A stretch of DNA of 64,000 nucleotides, taken from the NCBI RefSeq assembly GCF_029894425.1, contig NZ_JARXYJ010000001.1, positions 2,170,001 to 2,234,000 of the forward strand, in the 5' to 3' direction. This DNA is from Streptomyces sp. SAI-127 (GTDB taxonomy: Bacteria > Actinomycetota > Actinomycetes > Streptomycetales > Streptomycetaceae). Below the pieces are notes generated by a model. That model did not search any database and had not been told where the DNA came from. It saw nothing but the letters and a program-made list of their open reading frames with translations. A program made the position numbers and the translations under genes. Shown in pieces: positions 25,544-34,295 of the stretch. How positions within the stretch are numbered: the stretch's first letter is position 1; each line of letters opens with the position of its first letter.

Positions 25544-28500
25544 TCAAGTGCCGCAGGTTCGGCGGTGGTCGGCCGACGGGAAGTAGCGCCGCCACTCCGC
25601 CTCGGTGAGGCCTGTCGACACCCGGGCGCACACACTCCGCGCGGCCCGCTCCGGGGCCGACGGGAGGGCCCGGTCGGCCAGATGGGGTGTGGCGATGTGC
25701 AACTCTCCGCCGTCCCGGGTGAATCCGAGGGCGAGCACCGGGGAGTCCCCCGCGGGCAGGGAGGCGGCGGGCAGAGCGGGCGTGGCCGTCTCCCAGACGT
25801 TCACCACTCCGTCGGCATCGCTCGCGGCCACCAGGGCACCGTCGGCGGAAAAACCGAGCGCCGGATCATGGCGGTTGGAGCCGCCGCTCCTCAGCACGGC
25901 CAGCCTGCGCCAGCTGTGCGCGTCCCACAGGGTGAGGCGGCCGCGGACGTCGGCGGCGGCGAGGTACCGACCGTCGGGACTGAAGGCGCCTGCGGTGAGG
26001 TAGTCCTCGCCCTCCACTCCCCTGACTCCCTTGAGCCGCTTGCCCGTCGAGACGCTGACGAGCGTGCCCTCCGAGGTCAGCGCGGTGCGGCCGGTCGGGT
26101 CCGCGGTGACGGTGTCCCGCTGGTCGACCACCGGGGCCTTCCGCGCCCGCACCGGCCGGCCACGGCTGTCGAACGCGGCGGTCCGCGCCGCCCGGTCCCG
26201 CCAGGCGGTGCCGGTCAGTCCCTGGAGCGAGAGAGTGTGCACCGAACTGGTCCGGCCCTGTTCCCGGTAGCGCAGCACGCCCGCGTCGAGGTCCAGACGC
26301 AGGTCGCCCACCGCCGACGAGTCGACGGGGAAGGTGAGCAGCGGCTCGCGCGCGCTGTCGTCCGCGGGGTCGGGCAGGTCGGGGCGCCACAGGGCGATGG
26401 AACCCAGGGTCCAGGTCAGCGCGTAGTCACCGGCGAACTCCACGCTGTATCCGCCACCGGCCAGGGGCAGCCGGGGCCGTTCCCGTCCGGCGCGGACGTC
26501 CCAGGTGACGACACCGCCGGTGGTGACGCTCGCAACGGCCCGGCTGTCGGCGGTGAAGGTGAGCTCGTCGCCCCGGCACACGGCCCGTCCGGTCGCGGCC
26601 GGGACCGTGGTGGCGACGGGGCGCGGCTCGCCGGTGTCGAGGACGCGCAGCTGCCCGCCGAAGTCCGTGCACCAGGCGAGGTAGCGGCCGTCGGGGCTCC
26701 GGGCGGGCAACGCGCCGTCACCACTGCCCCGTTCGTACCTGAACCGCACCCGCTGCCGCGCCACGTCCCACACCTCCAGCGTGGCCCGCGAGTCGGTCGC
26801 GCCGTGGACGAGACGCCGTACGAGCAGGGTGCGCCCGTCCGCGGCGAACCGCACGTCGACGTCCCGCCAGGAGCCGATCGGCAGCCGGTACGTCCTGCCG
26901 TCCGTGAGCCCGCCGACCCGCAGGCCGGTGCCGTCGAAAGACATATAGGCGACGAAGCGCCCGTCCTCGCTGACGTCGGTCACGCCCTCGGACAGCCCCG
27001 GGAGCCTGACGGACCGGAGCCGGCGGTGCGTGGGCACGTCCCACTGGACGACCTTGTCACGCACCACCGTCGACAGGATCCGCCCGTTGCGGCTGAGCCA
27101 GGAGGGCGCGTCCATGGCCCGCGCGTCCCCCTCCTCCGGCTCGGTGAACACGTCCCGCTCGCTCTGTGCGACGGCCGTGCGCAGCGCCTCGCGGGTCTCG
27201 GGCAGATCGGCGGTCCGCCAGGCGGCCAGGGCCAGACGCATCGCGGTGCGAGGGTCGCCCTCGCGCAGGGTCTCCACCAGGGCCGCGGCCCGGCGGGCCT
27301 CCGCCTCGTCGCGCTGCCGGGCACTGACCCCGCTCTGCCGCCAGGCGGCCGCGCCCGCGACCACGGCCAGGATCAGCAGCACGGCGAGCGCACCGGTCAG
27401 GGCGCGCAGTCGGCGGGCGGCGCGGGTCGCCGCACGGCGGCCTCGTTCGTACGCCTCGACGCTCGCGGCCAGGAAGTCCCGCTCGAGCCGGTTCAGTTCA
27501 CCGCGGCCACCATCGTCACCGCCGTCACCATCGTCACCGCGGCCACCATCGTCACCGCGGCCACCATCGTCACCGCCATCACCACCGTCACCGCCGCCGC
27601 CTTCGCGCCCTTCGTCGCCGAAGGTCTCGCGGGCCTGTGTCAGCCGCGTCCCCCGGTACAGCGCGCCCGGGTCCTGCCCCAACGCGTCCCAGGTGTGGGC
27701 GGCATCGGTGAGCGCGCGGTGCAGACGCAGCCGTTCGCGGTCCTCGGCCAGCCAGCCTCGCAGCCGTGGCCAGGCACCGAGGACGGCCTCGTGGGCGAGG
27801 TCGACGGTGGTGCCGTCGACCGTCAGCAGCCGGCTGCGCACGAGCTGCTCCAGGACACGGGCCGTGGTCCCGTCCGCCCCGAGTTCCGCGCGGTCCACGG
27901 GTCGCCGGGTGTCCGCGGTGCCGTCGCCGGGGTTCACCAGGCGCAGCAGCAGGCGGCGCAGCGCGACGGCCTCGGCGGGGGCGCACCGGGCGTGCACGGC
28001 CTCCGCGGTGTGCGCGACGGCGCCGCGGACGCCTCCGACGGCTTCGTAGGCGGCGAGGGTGAGCGTCTTGCCGGTGCGTCGGCGCCAGACCTCGCGCAAC
28101 GCGTGGGCCATCAGCGGCAGCCCGCCCGGTTCACCGGCCACGTCCGCGACGATCCGCGCGGTCAACGCCCGTTCCACGACCAGCCGTTGAGCGGCGGCGG
28201 GGCGCACCACGGCCTCCCGCAGCGCCGCCGGCGGCATTGGTCCGACGAGCAGCGTGGAGTCCCGCAACGCCTCGGCGAGCGGCCCGTGTTCGGCGCACCG
28301 GCCGTAGAAGTCGGCCCGCACGGCGATCACCACGCGCAAACGTGACGCCGGATCGACGGCCGCGAGCAACTCCCCGAGGAACCGGGTGTGTTCCTCGGGA
28401 TCGGCACCGAGCGTGAAGACCTCCTCGAACTGGTCGACGACGAGGAGGGTGTCGCCAGGACCGTCGTGCGGGGTGAAGAGGGCCTCGTGGGTGCGGACGG

Positions 28501-29047
28501 GACGGGCGCCGGGGGTGAGCAGACGGATGGCGGCGAGGTCCGTGCCCCTCCCGGCCGAGGGATCCCGCAGCGCCGGTATCAACCCCGCCCGCAGCAGTGA
28601 GGACTTGCCGCTGCCGCTCGCCCCGACCACCGCCACGAACCTCTTGCCGGTGGTGAGTCCGACGAGTTCGGCGATCAGGTCGTCGCGCCCGTGGAAGTGC
28701 TCTCCGTCCGCCGTCTCGAAACGGGCGAGTCCCGGATAGGGGCTGTCGTCCTCCTCGGCGTCGCCGACCGCACGCGCATCGGCCGACTCGGCGGCCGCCT
28801 CCCGCCACCGTCGCTCCCACTCCCCCGCATCACCGTCGCACGCGGCGACATACGCGAGGAGCACCGGCAGGGTCGGCAGCCGTTCACCGGCCGCGGCGGC
28901 GGAGAGTGTGGGTGCCGAATACCCGGCCCGGTCCGCCATGGCGCGGTAGGTCGGGGTGCCCGCCTCGTCGCGCAGCTTGCGCATCTCGAACGCGAACCGC
29001 TGCACGGCCCCCGCCCCCGGATCGAGCGGCTTCTCCCGGCGCCCCAT
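25544..29047 (-). CDS. HTH - STAND ATPase - transmembrane - WD40 protein (nSTAND1 type)
   Basis: A 1,167-residue multidomain protein. Residues 1-95 are an XRE-like helix-turn-helix (TYRAMADRAGYSAPTLSAAA). Then comes a PYPGLARFETADGEHFHGRD entry loop and a STAND NTPase with Walker A VVGASGSGKSSLLRAG and Walker B TLLVVDQFEEVFTLG. A Gly/Asp tract (see 27505-27594) precedes a single hydrophobic helix (LTGALAVLLILAVVAGAAAW), and the C-terminal half carries WD40-type blades (LAAADVRGRLTLWDAHSW). Such proteins act as signalling or conflict (antiphage/toxin) switches in actinobacteria; which applies here is unknown. The ATG at 29047 follows AAGGGGGAGA and begins MGRREKPLDP. Confidence 0.9.
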   Translation of the reverse strand: MGRREKPLDPGAGAVQRFAFEMRKLRDEAGTPTYRAMADRAGYSAPTLSAAAAGERLPTLPVLLAYVAACDGDAGEWERRWREAAAESADARAVGDAEEDDSPYPGLARFETADGEHFHGRDDLIAELVGLTTGKRFVAVVGASGSGKSSLLRAGLIPALRDPSAGRGTDLAAIRLLTPGARPVRTHEALFTPHDGPGDTLLVVDQFEEVFTLGADPEEHTRFLGELLAAVDPASRLRVVIAVRADFYGRCAEHGPLAEALRDSTLLVGPMPPAALREAVVRPAAAQRLVVERALTARIVADVAGEPGGLPLMAHALREVWRRRTGKTLTLAAYEAVGGVRGAVAHTAEAVHARCAPAEAVALRRLLLRLVNPGDGTADTRRPVDRAELGADGTTARVLEQLVRSRLLTVDGTTVDLAHEAVLGAWPRLRGWLAEDRERLRLHRALTDAAHTWDALGQDPGALYRGTRLTQARETFGDEGREGGGGDGGDGGDDGGRGDDGGRGDDGDGGDDGGRGELNRLERDFLAASVEAYERGRRAATRAARRLRALTGALAVLLILAVVAGAAAWRQSGVSARQRDEAEARRAAALVETLREGDPRTAMRLALAAWRTADLPETREALRTAVAQSERDVFTEPEEGDARAMDAPSWLSRNGRILSTVVRDKVVQWDVPTHRRLRSVRLPGLSEGVTDVSEDGRFVAYMSFDGTGLRVGGLTDGRTYRLPIGSWRDVDVRFAADGRTLLVRRLVHGATDSRATLEVWDVARQRVRFRYERGSGDGALPARSPDGRYLAWCTDFGGQLRVLDTGEPRPVATTVPAATGRAVCRGDELTFTADSRAVASVTTGGVVTWDVRAGRERPRLPLAGGGYSVEFAGDYALTWTLGSIALWRPDLPDPADDSAREPLLTFPVDSSAVGDLRLDLDAGVLRYREQGRTSSVHTLSLQGLTGTAWRDRAARTAAFDSRGRPVRARKAPVVDQRDTVTADPTGRTALTSEGTLVSVSTGKRLKGVRGVEGEDYLTAGAFSPDGRYLAAADVRGRLTLWDAHSWRRLAVLRSGGSNRHDPALGFSADGALVAASDADGVVNVWETATPALPAASLPAGDSPVLALGFTRDGGELHIATPHLADRALPSAPERAARSVCARVSTGLTEAEWRRYFPSADHRRTCGT
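27505..27594 (-). repeat. In-frame 18-bp minisatellite inside the STAND-WD40 gene
   Basis: Five consecutive 18-bp units, three of them exactly GGCCACCATCGTCACCGC on the plus strand and two variants, span exactly 90 bp. Each unit adds six residues (GDDGGR-like) to a flexible acidic linker between the ATPase and the membrane helix. Since 18 is a multiple of three, gain or loss of units changes linker length without breaking the frame. Confidence 0.9.
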
Positions 29048-29257
29048 GTGCGTCTCCCCCTTCGCCCACAGCAGTCCCGCACGTCGGCAGCCGCCCCCGC
29101 GAATTGATTGGCCCGCCGATTCGGGGCTGCCCAACAATCCTCCAGCCTCTGAACTCGTCGGTGCACGCCCACTCACCGGGCCCCGAGCTCCCGCCACGCA
29201 CCGGAGTCAGTCATCGCCACCACACACTCACCAGGACCTCTGCGACGGCCGGTTCGG

Positions 29258-30847
29258 TTGCCGGGCGCGGCGTCCAGGACCGCGCCCTCCGCCGGGCGGC
29301 CCTGGTTCGCGCTCGTCCCCGCCGCCCTCTCCCTCGCCCTCGGCCTGTGGGGCATCCGGCGCGGCGGCAGCATCTGGCGGGACGAGGTGGTGACGTACGA
29401 CATGGCAAGGCGCTCCCTGCCCGACCTGTGGACCACGCTGGGGCACGCCGACGCGGTGCACGGCCTGTACTACCTGCTCATCCACGCCCTGTTCCGTCTG
29501 TGCGGCGACATGGACCCCCTGCTCGTGCTGCGCCTGCCCTCGGTTCTGGCGACCGCGGCGGCGGCCGGAATGCTGGCGCTGCTGGGCCGGCGCCTCGCCG
29601 GACCGCGCGCGGGGCTGCTGTCCGGGATCACCTTCGCCGTGCTCCCGCCGGTACAGCGGTACGCGCAGGAGGGCCGTTCGTACGCGCTCGTCTGCGCGCT
29701 GATCGTCGGGGCGACATACCTGCTGGTGCGGGCCGCGGACCGCCGTACACCCGGAGCCTGGGCGGCCTACGGCGCGGTCCTGCTCACCGCCTGTCTGCTG
29801 CACGAGTTCGCCGTCCTGGCCCTGCCCGCGCACCTGCCGGCGCTACCGCGCTCGGCCCGCCGCCCCGCCGTCCGCGTCGCTCTCGCGGTCTGCACCGGCC
29901 TGGCTCCCCTGTCCGCGCTGAGCATGCGCCAGTCGGACCAGGTGTCGTGGATCGGCGGCCTGGGAACGGGTGCGCTGCTGGGCTTCGCCGGAGTGAGCGC
30001 ACTGGCTCTGACCTGCGCCGCCCCGCTCCGACGCGGCCCCGTGCCCCGGCTGGCCCTCCCGCTGGCGATCCTGCCCGCGCTCACACTGATCGTCCTGACC
30101 CCGTTGAAACCGCTCTACGTCGACCGCTATGTCCTCTACGGCCACGCGGGCACGGCCCTCCTGATCGGCGCGGCCCTCGACCGGCTGGGCCGTACCCGGA
30201 CCCTCGCCATGGCCGCGGCCGTGCTCGCCCTGCTACCGGTCACCCTCCCGTTGCGCACCCCGGAGAGCCGCACCGACGACGCCTCAGCGATCGCCCGAGC
30301 GATGAGCACCGCACACGCCGAGGGTGTCGTCTACATGCCGTCCCGCCGCCGGGTGTGGTCACTGGCCGACCCGGACTCGGTACGGCGGCTGCGCGACCTG
30401 GCCCTGGAACGCGGCCCGGCGGCGTCGGGAACCCTGTACGGCACGGAGGCCCCTGCCCCAGTGATCCGCGCCCGCATGCTGGCGACGGAACGGATCGTCG
30501 CCGTAGGGGATCCGGCAGGGCAGCCGCTGGACGGGACACCGCGGGAGGAGATGAAACGGCGGGTGCTGGCCGATCACTTCGTGCCCTTCCGTGTCCGGCA
30601 CGTGAGGGGCGCATTGATCACGGAGTACCTCAACCGGTCCGCACAGCCGTGTGCACCGTGTGCACCGCCAACACGAACACGTCCGCGCGCCGATGCACAC
30701 TCGCCGCGTCCTCAGGATCGAGCAGCCGGTCGAGCGTGTCACGGTCGTCCGCATCCAGATGCTCGGCAAATCCTTCCAGCCACCCGAGCGACGCGGCGAT
30801 GTACGCACGGGCCCGATCGGTCGTCGGCGCCGGAAGATCCAGCATGA
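29258..30847 (+). CDS. GT39/ArnT-like polytopic membrane glycosyltransferase
   Basis: Up to 529 residues with about ten hydrophobic helices. The first extracellular loop has the acidic motif IWRDEVVTYDMARRSLPDLW, where the DE pair is the hallmark of PMT/ArnT-type transferases that use polyprenyl-phosphate sugars. VQRYAQEGRSYALVCALIV and LKPLYVDRYVLYGHAG are also typical. The start (TTG at 29258) is uncertain. Similarity seems to end around RGALITEYLNRSAQ; the last 72 codons are antisense to the end of the methyltransferase gene and rich in R, P and H. The original stop was therefore probably lost. It lies divergent from the STAND-WD40 gene. Confidence 0.82.
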   Translation: MPGAASRTAPSAGRPWFALVPAALSLALGLWGIRRGGSIWRDEVVTYDMARRSLPDLWTTLGHADAVHGLYYLLIHALFRLCGDMDPLLVLRLPSVLATAAAAGMLALLGRRLAGPRAGLLSGITFAVLPPVQRYAQEGRSYALVCALIVGATYLLVRAADRRTPGAWAAYGAVLLTACLLHEFAVLALPAHLPALPRSARRPAVRVALAVCTGLAPLSALSMRQSDQVSWIGGLGTGALLGFAGVSALALTCAAPLRRGPVPRLALPLAILPALTLIVLTPLKPLYVDRYVLYGHAGTALLIGAALDRLGRTRTLAMAAAVLALLPVTLPLRTPESRTDDASAIARAMSTAHAEGVVYMPSRRRVWSLADPDSVRRLRDLALERGPAASGTLYGTEAPAPVIRARMLATERIVAVGDPAGQPLDGTPREEMKRRVLADHFVPFRVRHVRGALITEYLNRSAQPCAPCAPPTRTRPRADAHSPRPQDRAAGRACHGRPHPDARQILPATRATRRCTHGPDRSSAPEDPA

Positions 30848-31514
30848 AGCTGCGCGTACCGGTGTGCCGCAGCCCGGCGGAAGCCATCAGCGCGGGCCAG
30901 TCCTCGACCTCGGCGACGGAGTCGGCCAACCCCGCCCGCATCTGCGCGAACCGCTCCTCCTCCAGCGCGTCGAGCCGCGCCTGGAGCCCCGGCCGGCCGA
31001 TCCCGATGTCCCGGGGCAGGAAACGCGCGGGCAGCCCGCCCTCCATCAGCGCCAACGTGCCACCCCGCGCCAGGCGTGCGGCGAACGCGGCGATCCCGGC
31101 CCGCTGGTCCCCGAGGTGGTGCAGGCTCCGACTGGCCCAGAGGAGGTCGACGGGGTAGTCCAAGTCGTCGAGGATCGCGGGCAGTTCACCGACGAGAGTC
31201 CCGAAGCGGTCGGCGACACCGAGCCGCGCTGCCCGGGCCCGGGCCCGCTCAAGCAGCGGTTCGGCCCCGTCGACGGCGACCACCCGGGCCCCCGGAAACG
31301 CCTCGGCGAGCAGACAGGACAGCACCCCGGGCCCACTGCCCGCGTCGACGATCAGCCCCGGCTCGGTCTGCTTGTGCCCGAGCCAGGCCAGCGCCCGCTC
31401 GTACAGGGGCGTGAACAGTTCCGCCTGGGTCTCCAGGTGCTCGGCCATCCCGGACCAGTCGATGTCGCTGTGGTCGTGGTGGGGGTGACCGTGGGTGTCG
31501 TGATCGTGCGCCAT
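30630..31514 (-). CDS. Class I SAM-dependent methyltransferase with His-rich N-terminus
   Basis: A 294-residue methyltransferase. Motif I is LIVDAGSGPGVLSCLLAEAF, with the acidic motif II VVAVDGAEPLLERA and motif IV LLWASRSLHHLGDQ. The first 18 residues (MAHDHDTHGHPHHDHSDI) hold eight histidines, suggestive of metal binding. The C-terminal half is helical and resembles small-molecule methyltransferases. The ATG at 31514 follows AGGAGAGG. It is divergent from the PhyH gene across 148 bp and overlaps the glycosyltransferase frame tail to tail. Substrate unknown. Confidence 0.9.
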   Translation of the reverse strand: MAHDHDTHGHPHHDHSDIDWSGMAEHLETQAELFTPLYERALAWLGHKQTEPGLIVDAGSGPGVLSCLLAEAFPGARVVAVDGAEPLLERARARAARLGVADRFGTLVGELPAILDDLDYPVDLLWASRSLHHLGDQRAGIAAFAARLARGGTLALMEGGLPARFLPRDIGIGRPGLQARLDALEEERFAQMRAGLADSVAEVEDWPALMASAGLRHTGTRSFMLDLPAPTTDRARAYIAASLGWLEGFAEHLDADDRDTLDRLLDPEDAASVHRRADVFVLAVHTVHTAVRTG

Positions 31515-31662
31515 GGTGCCAGCCTCTCCTCGGGATGCGGCCAGCGTGCGCCGACGCACCGCGAAGAGGCCAGCGATGTTGCCACGACAGCAAAAAACAC
31601 GGCAAAGCGGACGCAAAGAAAATGGGATGCGCCCACCCCGGCCGCTCCCCCACGATGACCCC

Positions 31663-32439
31663 ATGGACGACGAACTGGTGGAGCGTTTCCTCGAAGACGG
31701 TTTCGTGAAGATCGAGGGCGCCTTCCCGCCACGCGTCGCCCAGCACTGCGCGTCGCTGCTGTGGCGGGAGACGGGCTACGACCCCGAGGACCCGGCCTCC
31801 TGGAAGGATCCGGTGGTGTGGGTGGCCGGAATGGCACAGGGCCCGTTCGCGGCGGCCGCCAACTCTCCGGTGCTGCACGAGGCGTTCGACCTGCTGGTGG
31901 GCGAGAACCGCTGGCAGCCCCGCTACTCACTGGGCACTTTCCCCTTGCGGTTTCCGCACGCGGAGGAACCGGACGACGCGGGCTGGCACATTGAGGGAAG
32001 CTACCTCCCCGAGGACGCGCCCGCCGGCATGTACCACACCAACCTGCGCTCCAGGGACCGCGCCCTGCTGATGCTGTTCCTGTTCAGCGAGGTCACCGAG
32101 ACCGACGCCCCGACCCGCATCAGAATCGGCTCCCATCTCGACGTACCGCCGGTCCTGGAGCCGTACGGCGAACAGGGCGCCTCCTTCCTTGAGTTGGGTC
32201 CGAAGGTGGACGAGGCCTCGGCACACCGCCCGCTCGCCCACGCCACCGGCAGCCCGGGGGACGTCTACCTCTGCCACCCCTTCCTGGTCCACGCGGCCCA
32301 GCCCCACCACGGCACCAGCCCCCGTTTCATGGCGCAGCCGCCCCTGCTCCCGGCGGTGCCGTACGAGTTGAGCAGAACCGACGGCGACTATTCAGCGGTG
32401 GAGTTCGCAATCCGCCGGGGCCTGGCCCAAGAGAACTGA
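31663..32439 (+). CDS. Phytanoyl-CoA dioxygenase (PhyH) family Fe(II)/2OG oxygenase
   Basis: A 258-residue non-haem iron oxygenase. The N-terminus DDELVERFLEDGFVKIEGAF is typical of PhyH proteins. The likely iron ligands are the His and acidic residue in GWHIEGSYLPE and a distal His in FLVHAAQPHHG, followed by the 2-oxoglutarate-binding Arg in SPRFMAQPPLL. These enzymes hydroxylate or halogenate diverse substrates. The ATG at 31663 is chosen for frame and conservation; an ATG 8 bp upstream is out of frame. Substrate cannot be inferred, though a functional link with the divergent methyltransferase is possible. Confidence 0.88.
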   Translation: MDDELVERFLEDGFVKIEGAFPPRVAQHCASLLWRETGYDPEDPASWKDPVVWVAGMAQGPFAAAANSPVLHEAFDLLVGENRWQPRYSLGTFPLRFPHAEEPDDAGWHIEGSYLPEDAPAGMYHTNLRSRDRALLMLFLFSEVTETDAPTRIRIGSHLDVPPVLEPYGEQGASFLELGPKVDEASAHRPLAHATGSPGDVYLCHPFLVHAAQPHHGTSPRFMAQPPLLPAVPYELSRTDGDYSAVEFAIRRGLAQEN

Positions 32440-32464
32440 CCAGACCCCGGCGGCGTGATTCTTT

Positions 32465-32513
32465 TAGGGGCGCGGGGAAACTGCGCGACCAGCCACGACG
32501 AACCCGCAGCCGA
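32465..32513 (+). repeat. Dispersed Streptomyces intergenic sequence, copy 1
   Basis: TAGGGGCGCGGGGAAACTGC, then CGCGACCAGCCACGACGAAC and CCGCAGCCGAC form an intergenic sequence I recognise as frequent in Streptomyces chromosomes. A diverged copy occurs in the opposite orientation at 38970-39050. This copy lies between the PhyH gene and the GH6 cellulase stop. It may contribute to transcription termination but lacks the second hairpin arm. Confidence 0.6.
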
Positions 32514-32537
32514 CATCGCACAGCACCCCGCATTTCC

Positions 32538-34247
32538 TCAGAGCGCCGGATACGCGTTCTGCATCAACTGCTGGAACTGCGCCGAGAACCAGTGCCCCGA
32601 CAGCGGAGCGTTCGGCAGCGCACCGGACATGTTGTTGTTGTTCCGCGGGTTGCCGGTGTACGTCGGGTCGCACATCCGGTCGAAGCCCTTGCCCTCGTCG
32701 TTCGCGATCGCGGAGCTGGACCCGTCGGACTCACCCGGAGGCTTGATCCACACGTAGGCGTCGATCCCGGCAGCCGGACTGGCCTGCGGACGCTCACCGA
32801 GACCGGCCCCCGACTGGTTGCACCAGTTGCCGACATGGATGCGCCGGTCGATGCGGCCGCCGTTGACGTAGGTGTCCACGTCCGTCGTGGCGCCGGGGCC
32901 GGTGGGCCGGGCGGTTCCGCCCCAGCCGTTGCGGGAGGTGTCGATCAGCATGCCGACGCCCGAGGCGAAGCCCTGGTTCACGGCCTCCTGGCGGAAGGCC
33001 TGGGCGAAGGAGAGCTCGTCGGTGTACCGGTTCCAGTCCACCCACTTCGACTCGCGCACGGACTTGCCGCCCACGGAGTCGTTGATGGTGAAGTACTGCT
33101 CCTTCAGGGCGCTGTAGTTGGCGGTGTTGGTGATGAAGCCCTGCACGTCGTTCACGGTGGCGCCCTCGGCGGTCGCCGCCTGCTTGATGGTCTGGACGCT
33201 CGCCGAGAAGTTGTCGTCCCAGCCGATCCAGCCGTGGTGTCCGGCGTCCACGTAGTTGTAGACGTTGGGGGCGTCACCGAGCTTGTTCAGCGCGTAGCCG
33301 ACGCCCTTGATGTAGTTGCCGTTGGCCTTCATGGTGTCGCAGTTGGCGGTGGCGGTGGCCCGCGGCGAGACGTTGGTGACGAGGTTGGGCAGCGAGTCGA
33401 TCTCGATCGTGTTGACGATCCGCAGCGAGGCGTACTTGGGGTCGGCGAGGATCGCCGCGATCGGGTCGATGTACTGCGTCTTGTACTTGTCGATCTCCGT
33501 GGCACCGAGTTCGCCGTTGGAGGCGAGCGCCGCGCAGTCGCGGCCGGGCAGGTTGTAGATGACCAGCTGGACGACGAGTTCGCCGCTGCCCTTCTGCTCC
33601 AGGGCCTTGTCGAGGTGGGCGCGCAGTCCCATCCCGCCGTTGACGCCGTTGATGGCGGCGATCCGGTCCAGCCACACACCGGTGGGCTGGTTGGAGATCC
33701 GGCTGCCGCCCGGCTCCGCGGCGGCCTTCGCGGACCACTCGGGGTTCACGTACACCTTGGCGCCGGAGTACGGGTTGTCGACCTTGGTGCCGCCCCCGGG
33801 GTCCGGCGGGTCCGTCGGACCGGTGCCGCCGTCGACGTTGCAGGTCACACCGTCGAGGGTGAAGGTGGCCGGGACGGCGTTGGTGCCGCTGTAGGTGCCC
33901 TGGAAGCCGAAGCTGACCGAACCGCCGGTGGCGAGCGTGCCGTTGTAGGACTCGTTCGCCGCGGTGACGGCCGTCCCGCTCTGGCTGATCTTGGCGTTCC
34001 AGCCGCTGGTGACCTTCTGGTTTCCGGCGTACGCCCACTTCAGCGACCAACTCGACTTGGCCGTGGTGTTGTTGGTGACGGTGACGGCGGCGGTGAAGCC
34101 GGTGTCCCACTGGTTCTGCACCTTGTAGTCCACGGTGCAGGGGACGGCGGCGATGCCTGCGTCAACGGGGGCCACGGCTAGCGCGGTCCCGGAGGCCCCG
34201 GCGACCAGCGCCAGGGCAGCGAGGAGCGCTGTTCTCGTACGACTCAT
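32538..34247 (-). CDS. Secreted GH6 cellobiohydrolase with N-terminal CBM2
   Basis: A 569-residue exoglucanase that releases cellobiose from cellulose chain ends. A signal peptide (MSRTRTALLAALALVAGASG) is followed by a CBM2 domain (about 36-137, CTVDYKVQNQWDTGFTAAVT to VTCNVDGG with the paired cysteines), a Gly/Pro/Asp linker and the GH6 domain. Family motifs include VVQLVIYNLPGRDCAALASN with the acid-loop aspartate, YNYVDAGHHGWIGWDDN and YVWIKPPGESDGSS. It follows the GH5 gene by 48 bp on the same strand and is probably cotranscribed from its CebR-controlled promoter. Confidence 0.95.
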   Translation of the reverse strand: MSRTRTALLAALALVAGASGTALAVAPVDAGIAAVPCTVDYKVQNQWDTGFTAAVTVTNNTTAKSSWSLKWAYAGNQKVTSGWNAKISQSGTAVTAANESYNGTLATGGSVSFGFQGTYSGTNAVPATFTLDGVTCNVDGGTGPTDPPDPGGGTKVDNPYSGAKVYVNPEWSAKAAAEPGGSRISNQPTGVWLDRIAAINGVNGGMGLRAHLDKALEQKGSGELVVQLVIYNLPGRDCAALASNGELGATEIDKYKTQYIDPIAAILADPKYASLRIVNTIEIDSLPNLVTNVSPRATATANCDTMKANGNYIKGVGYALNKLGDAPNVYNYVDAGHHGWIGWDDNFSASVQTIKQAATAEGATVNDVQGFITNTANYSALKEQYFTINDSVGGKSVRESKWVDWNRYTDELSFAQAFRQEAVNQGFASGVGMLIDTSRNGWGGTARPTGPGATTDVDTYVNGGRIDRRIHVGNWCNQSGAGLGERPQASPAAGIDAYVWIKPPGESDGSSSAIANDEGKGFDRMCDPTYTGNPRNNNNMSGALPNAPLSGHWFSAQFQQLMQNAYPAL

Positions 34248-34295
34248 GAGTGCGGGTTTCCTTCTCGTTCGCGGATGTTGTCCGTTGGGCGGGTG

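Noticed and set aside
25508..28345. 945-codon plus-strand open frame
   Set aside because: Antisense to the STAND-WD40 gene; rich in V/G/D/R with no domain pattern.
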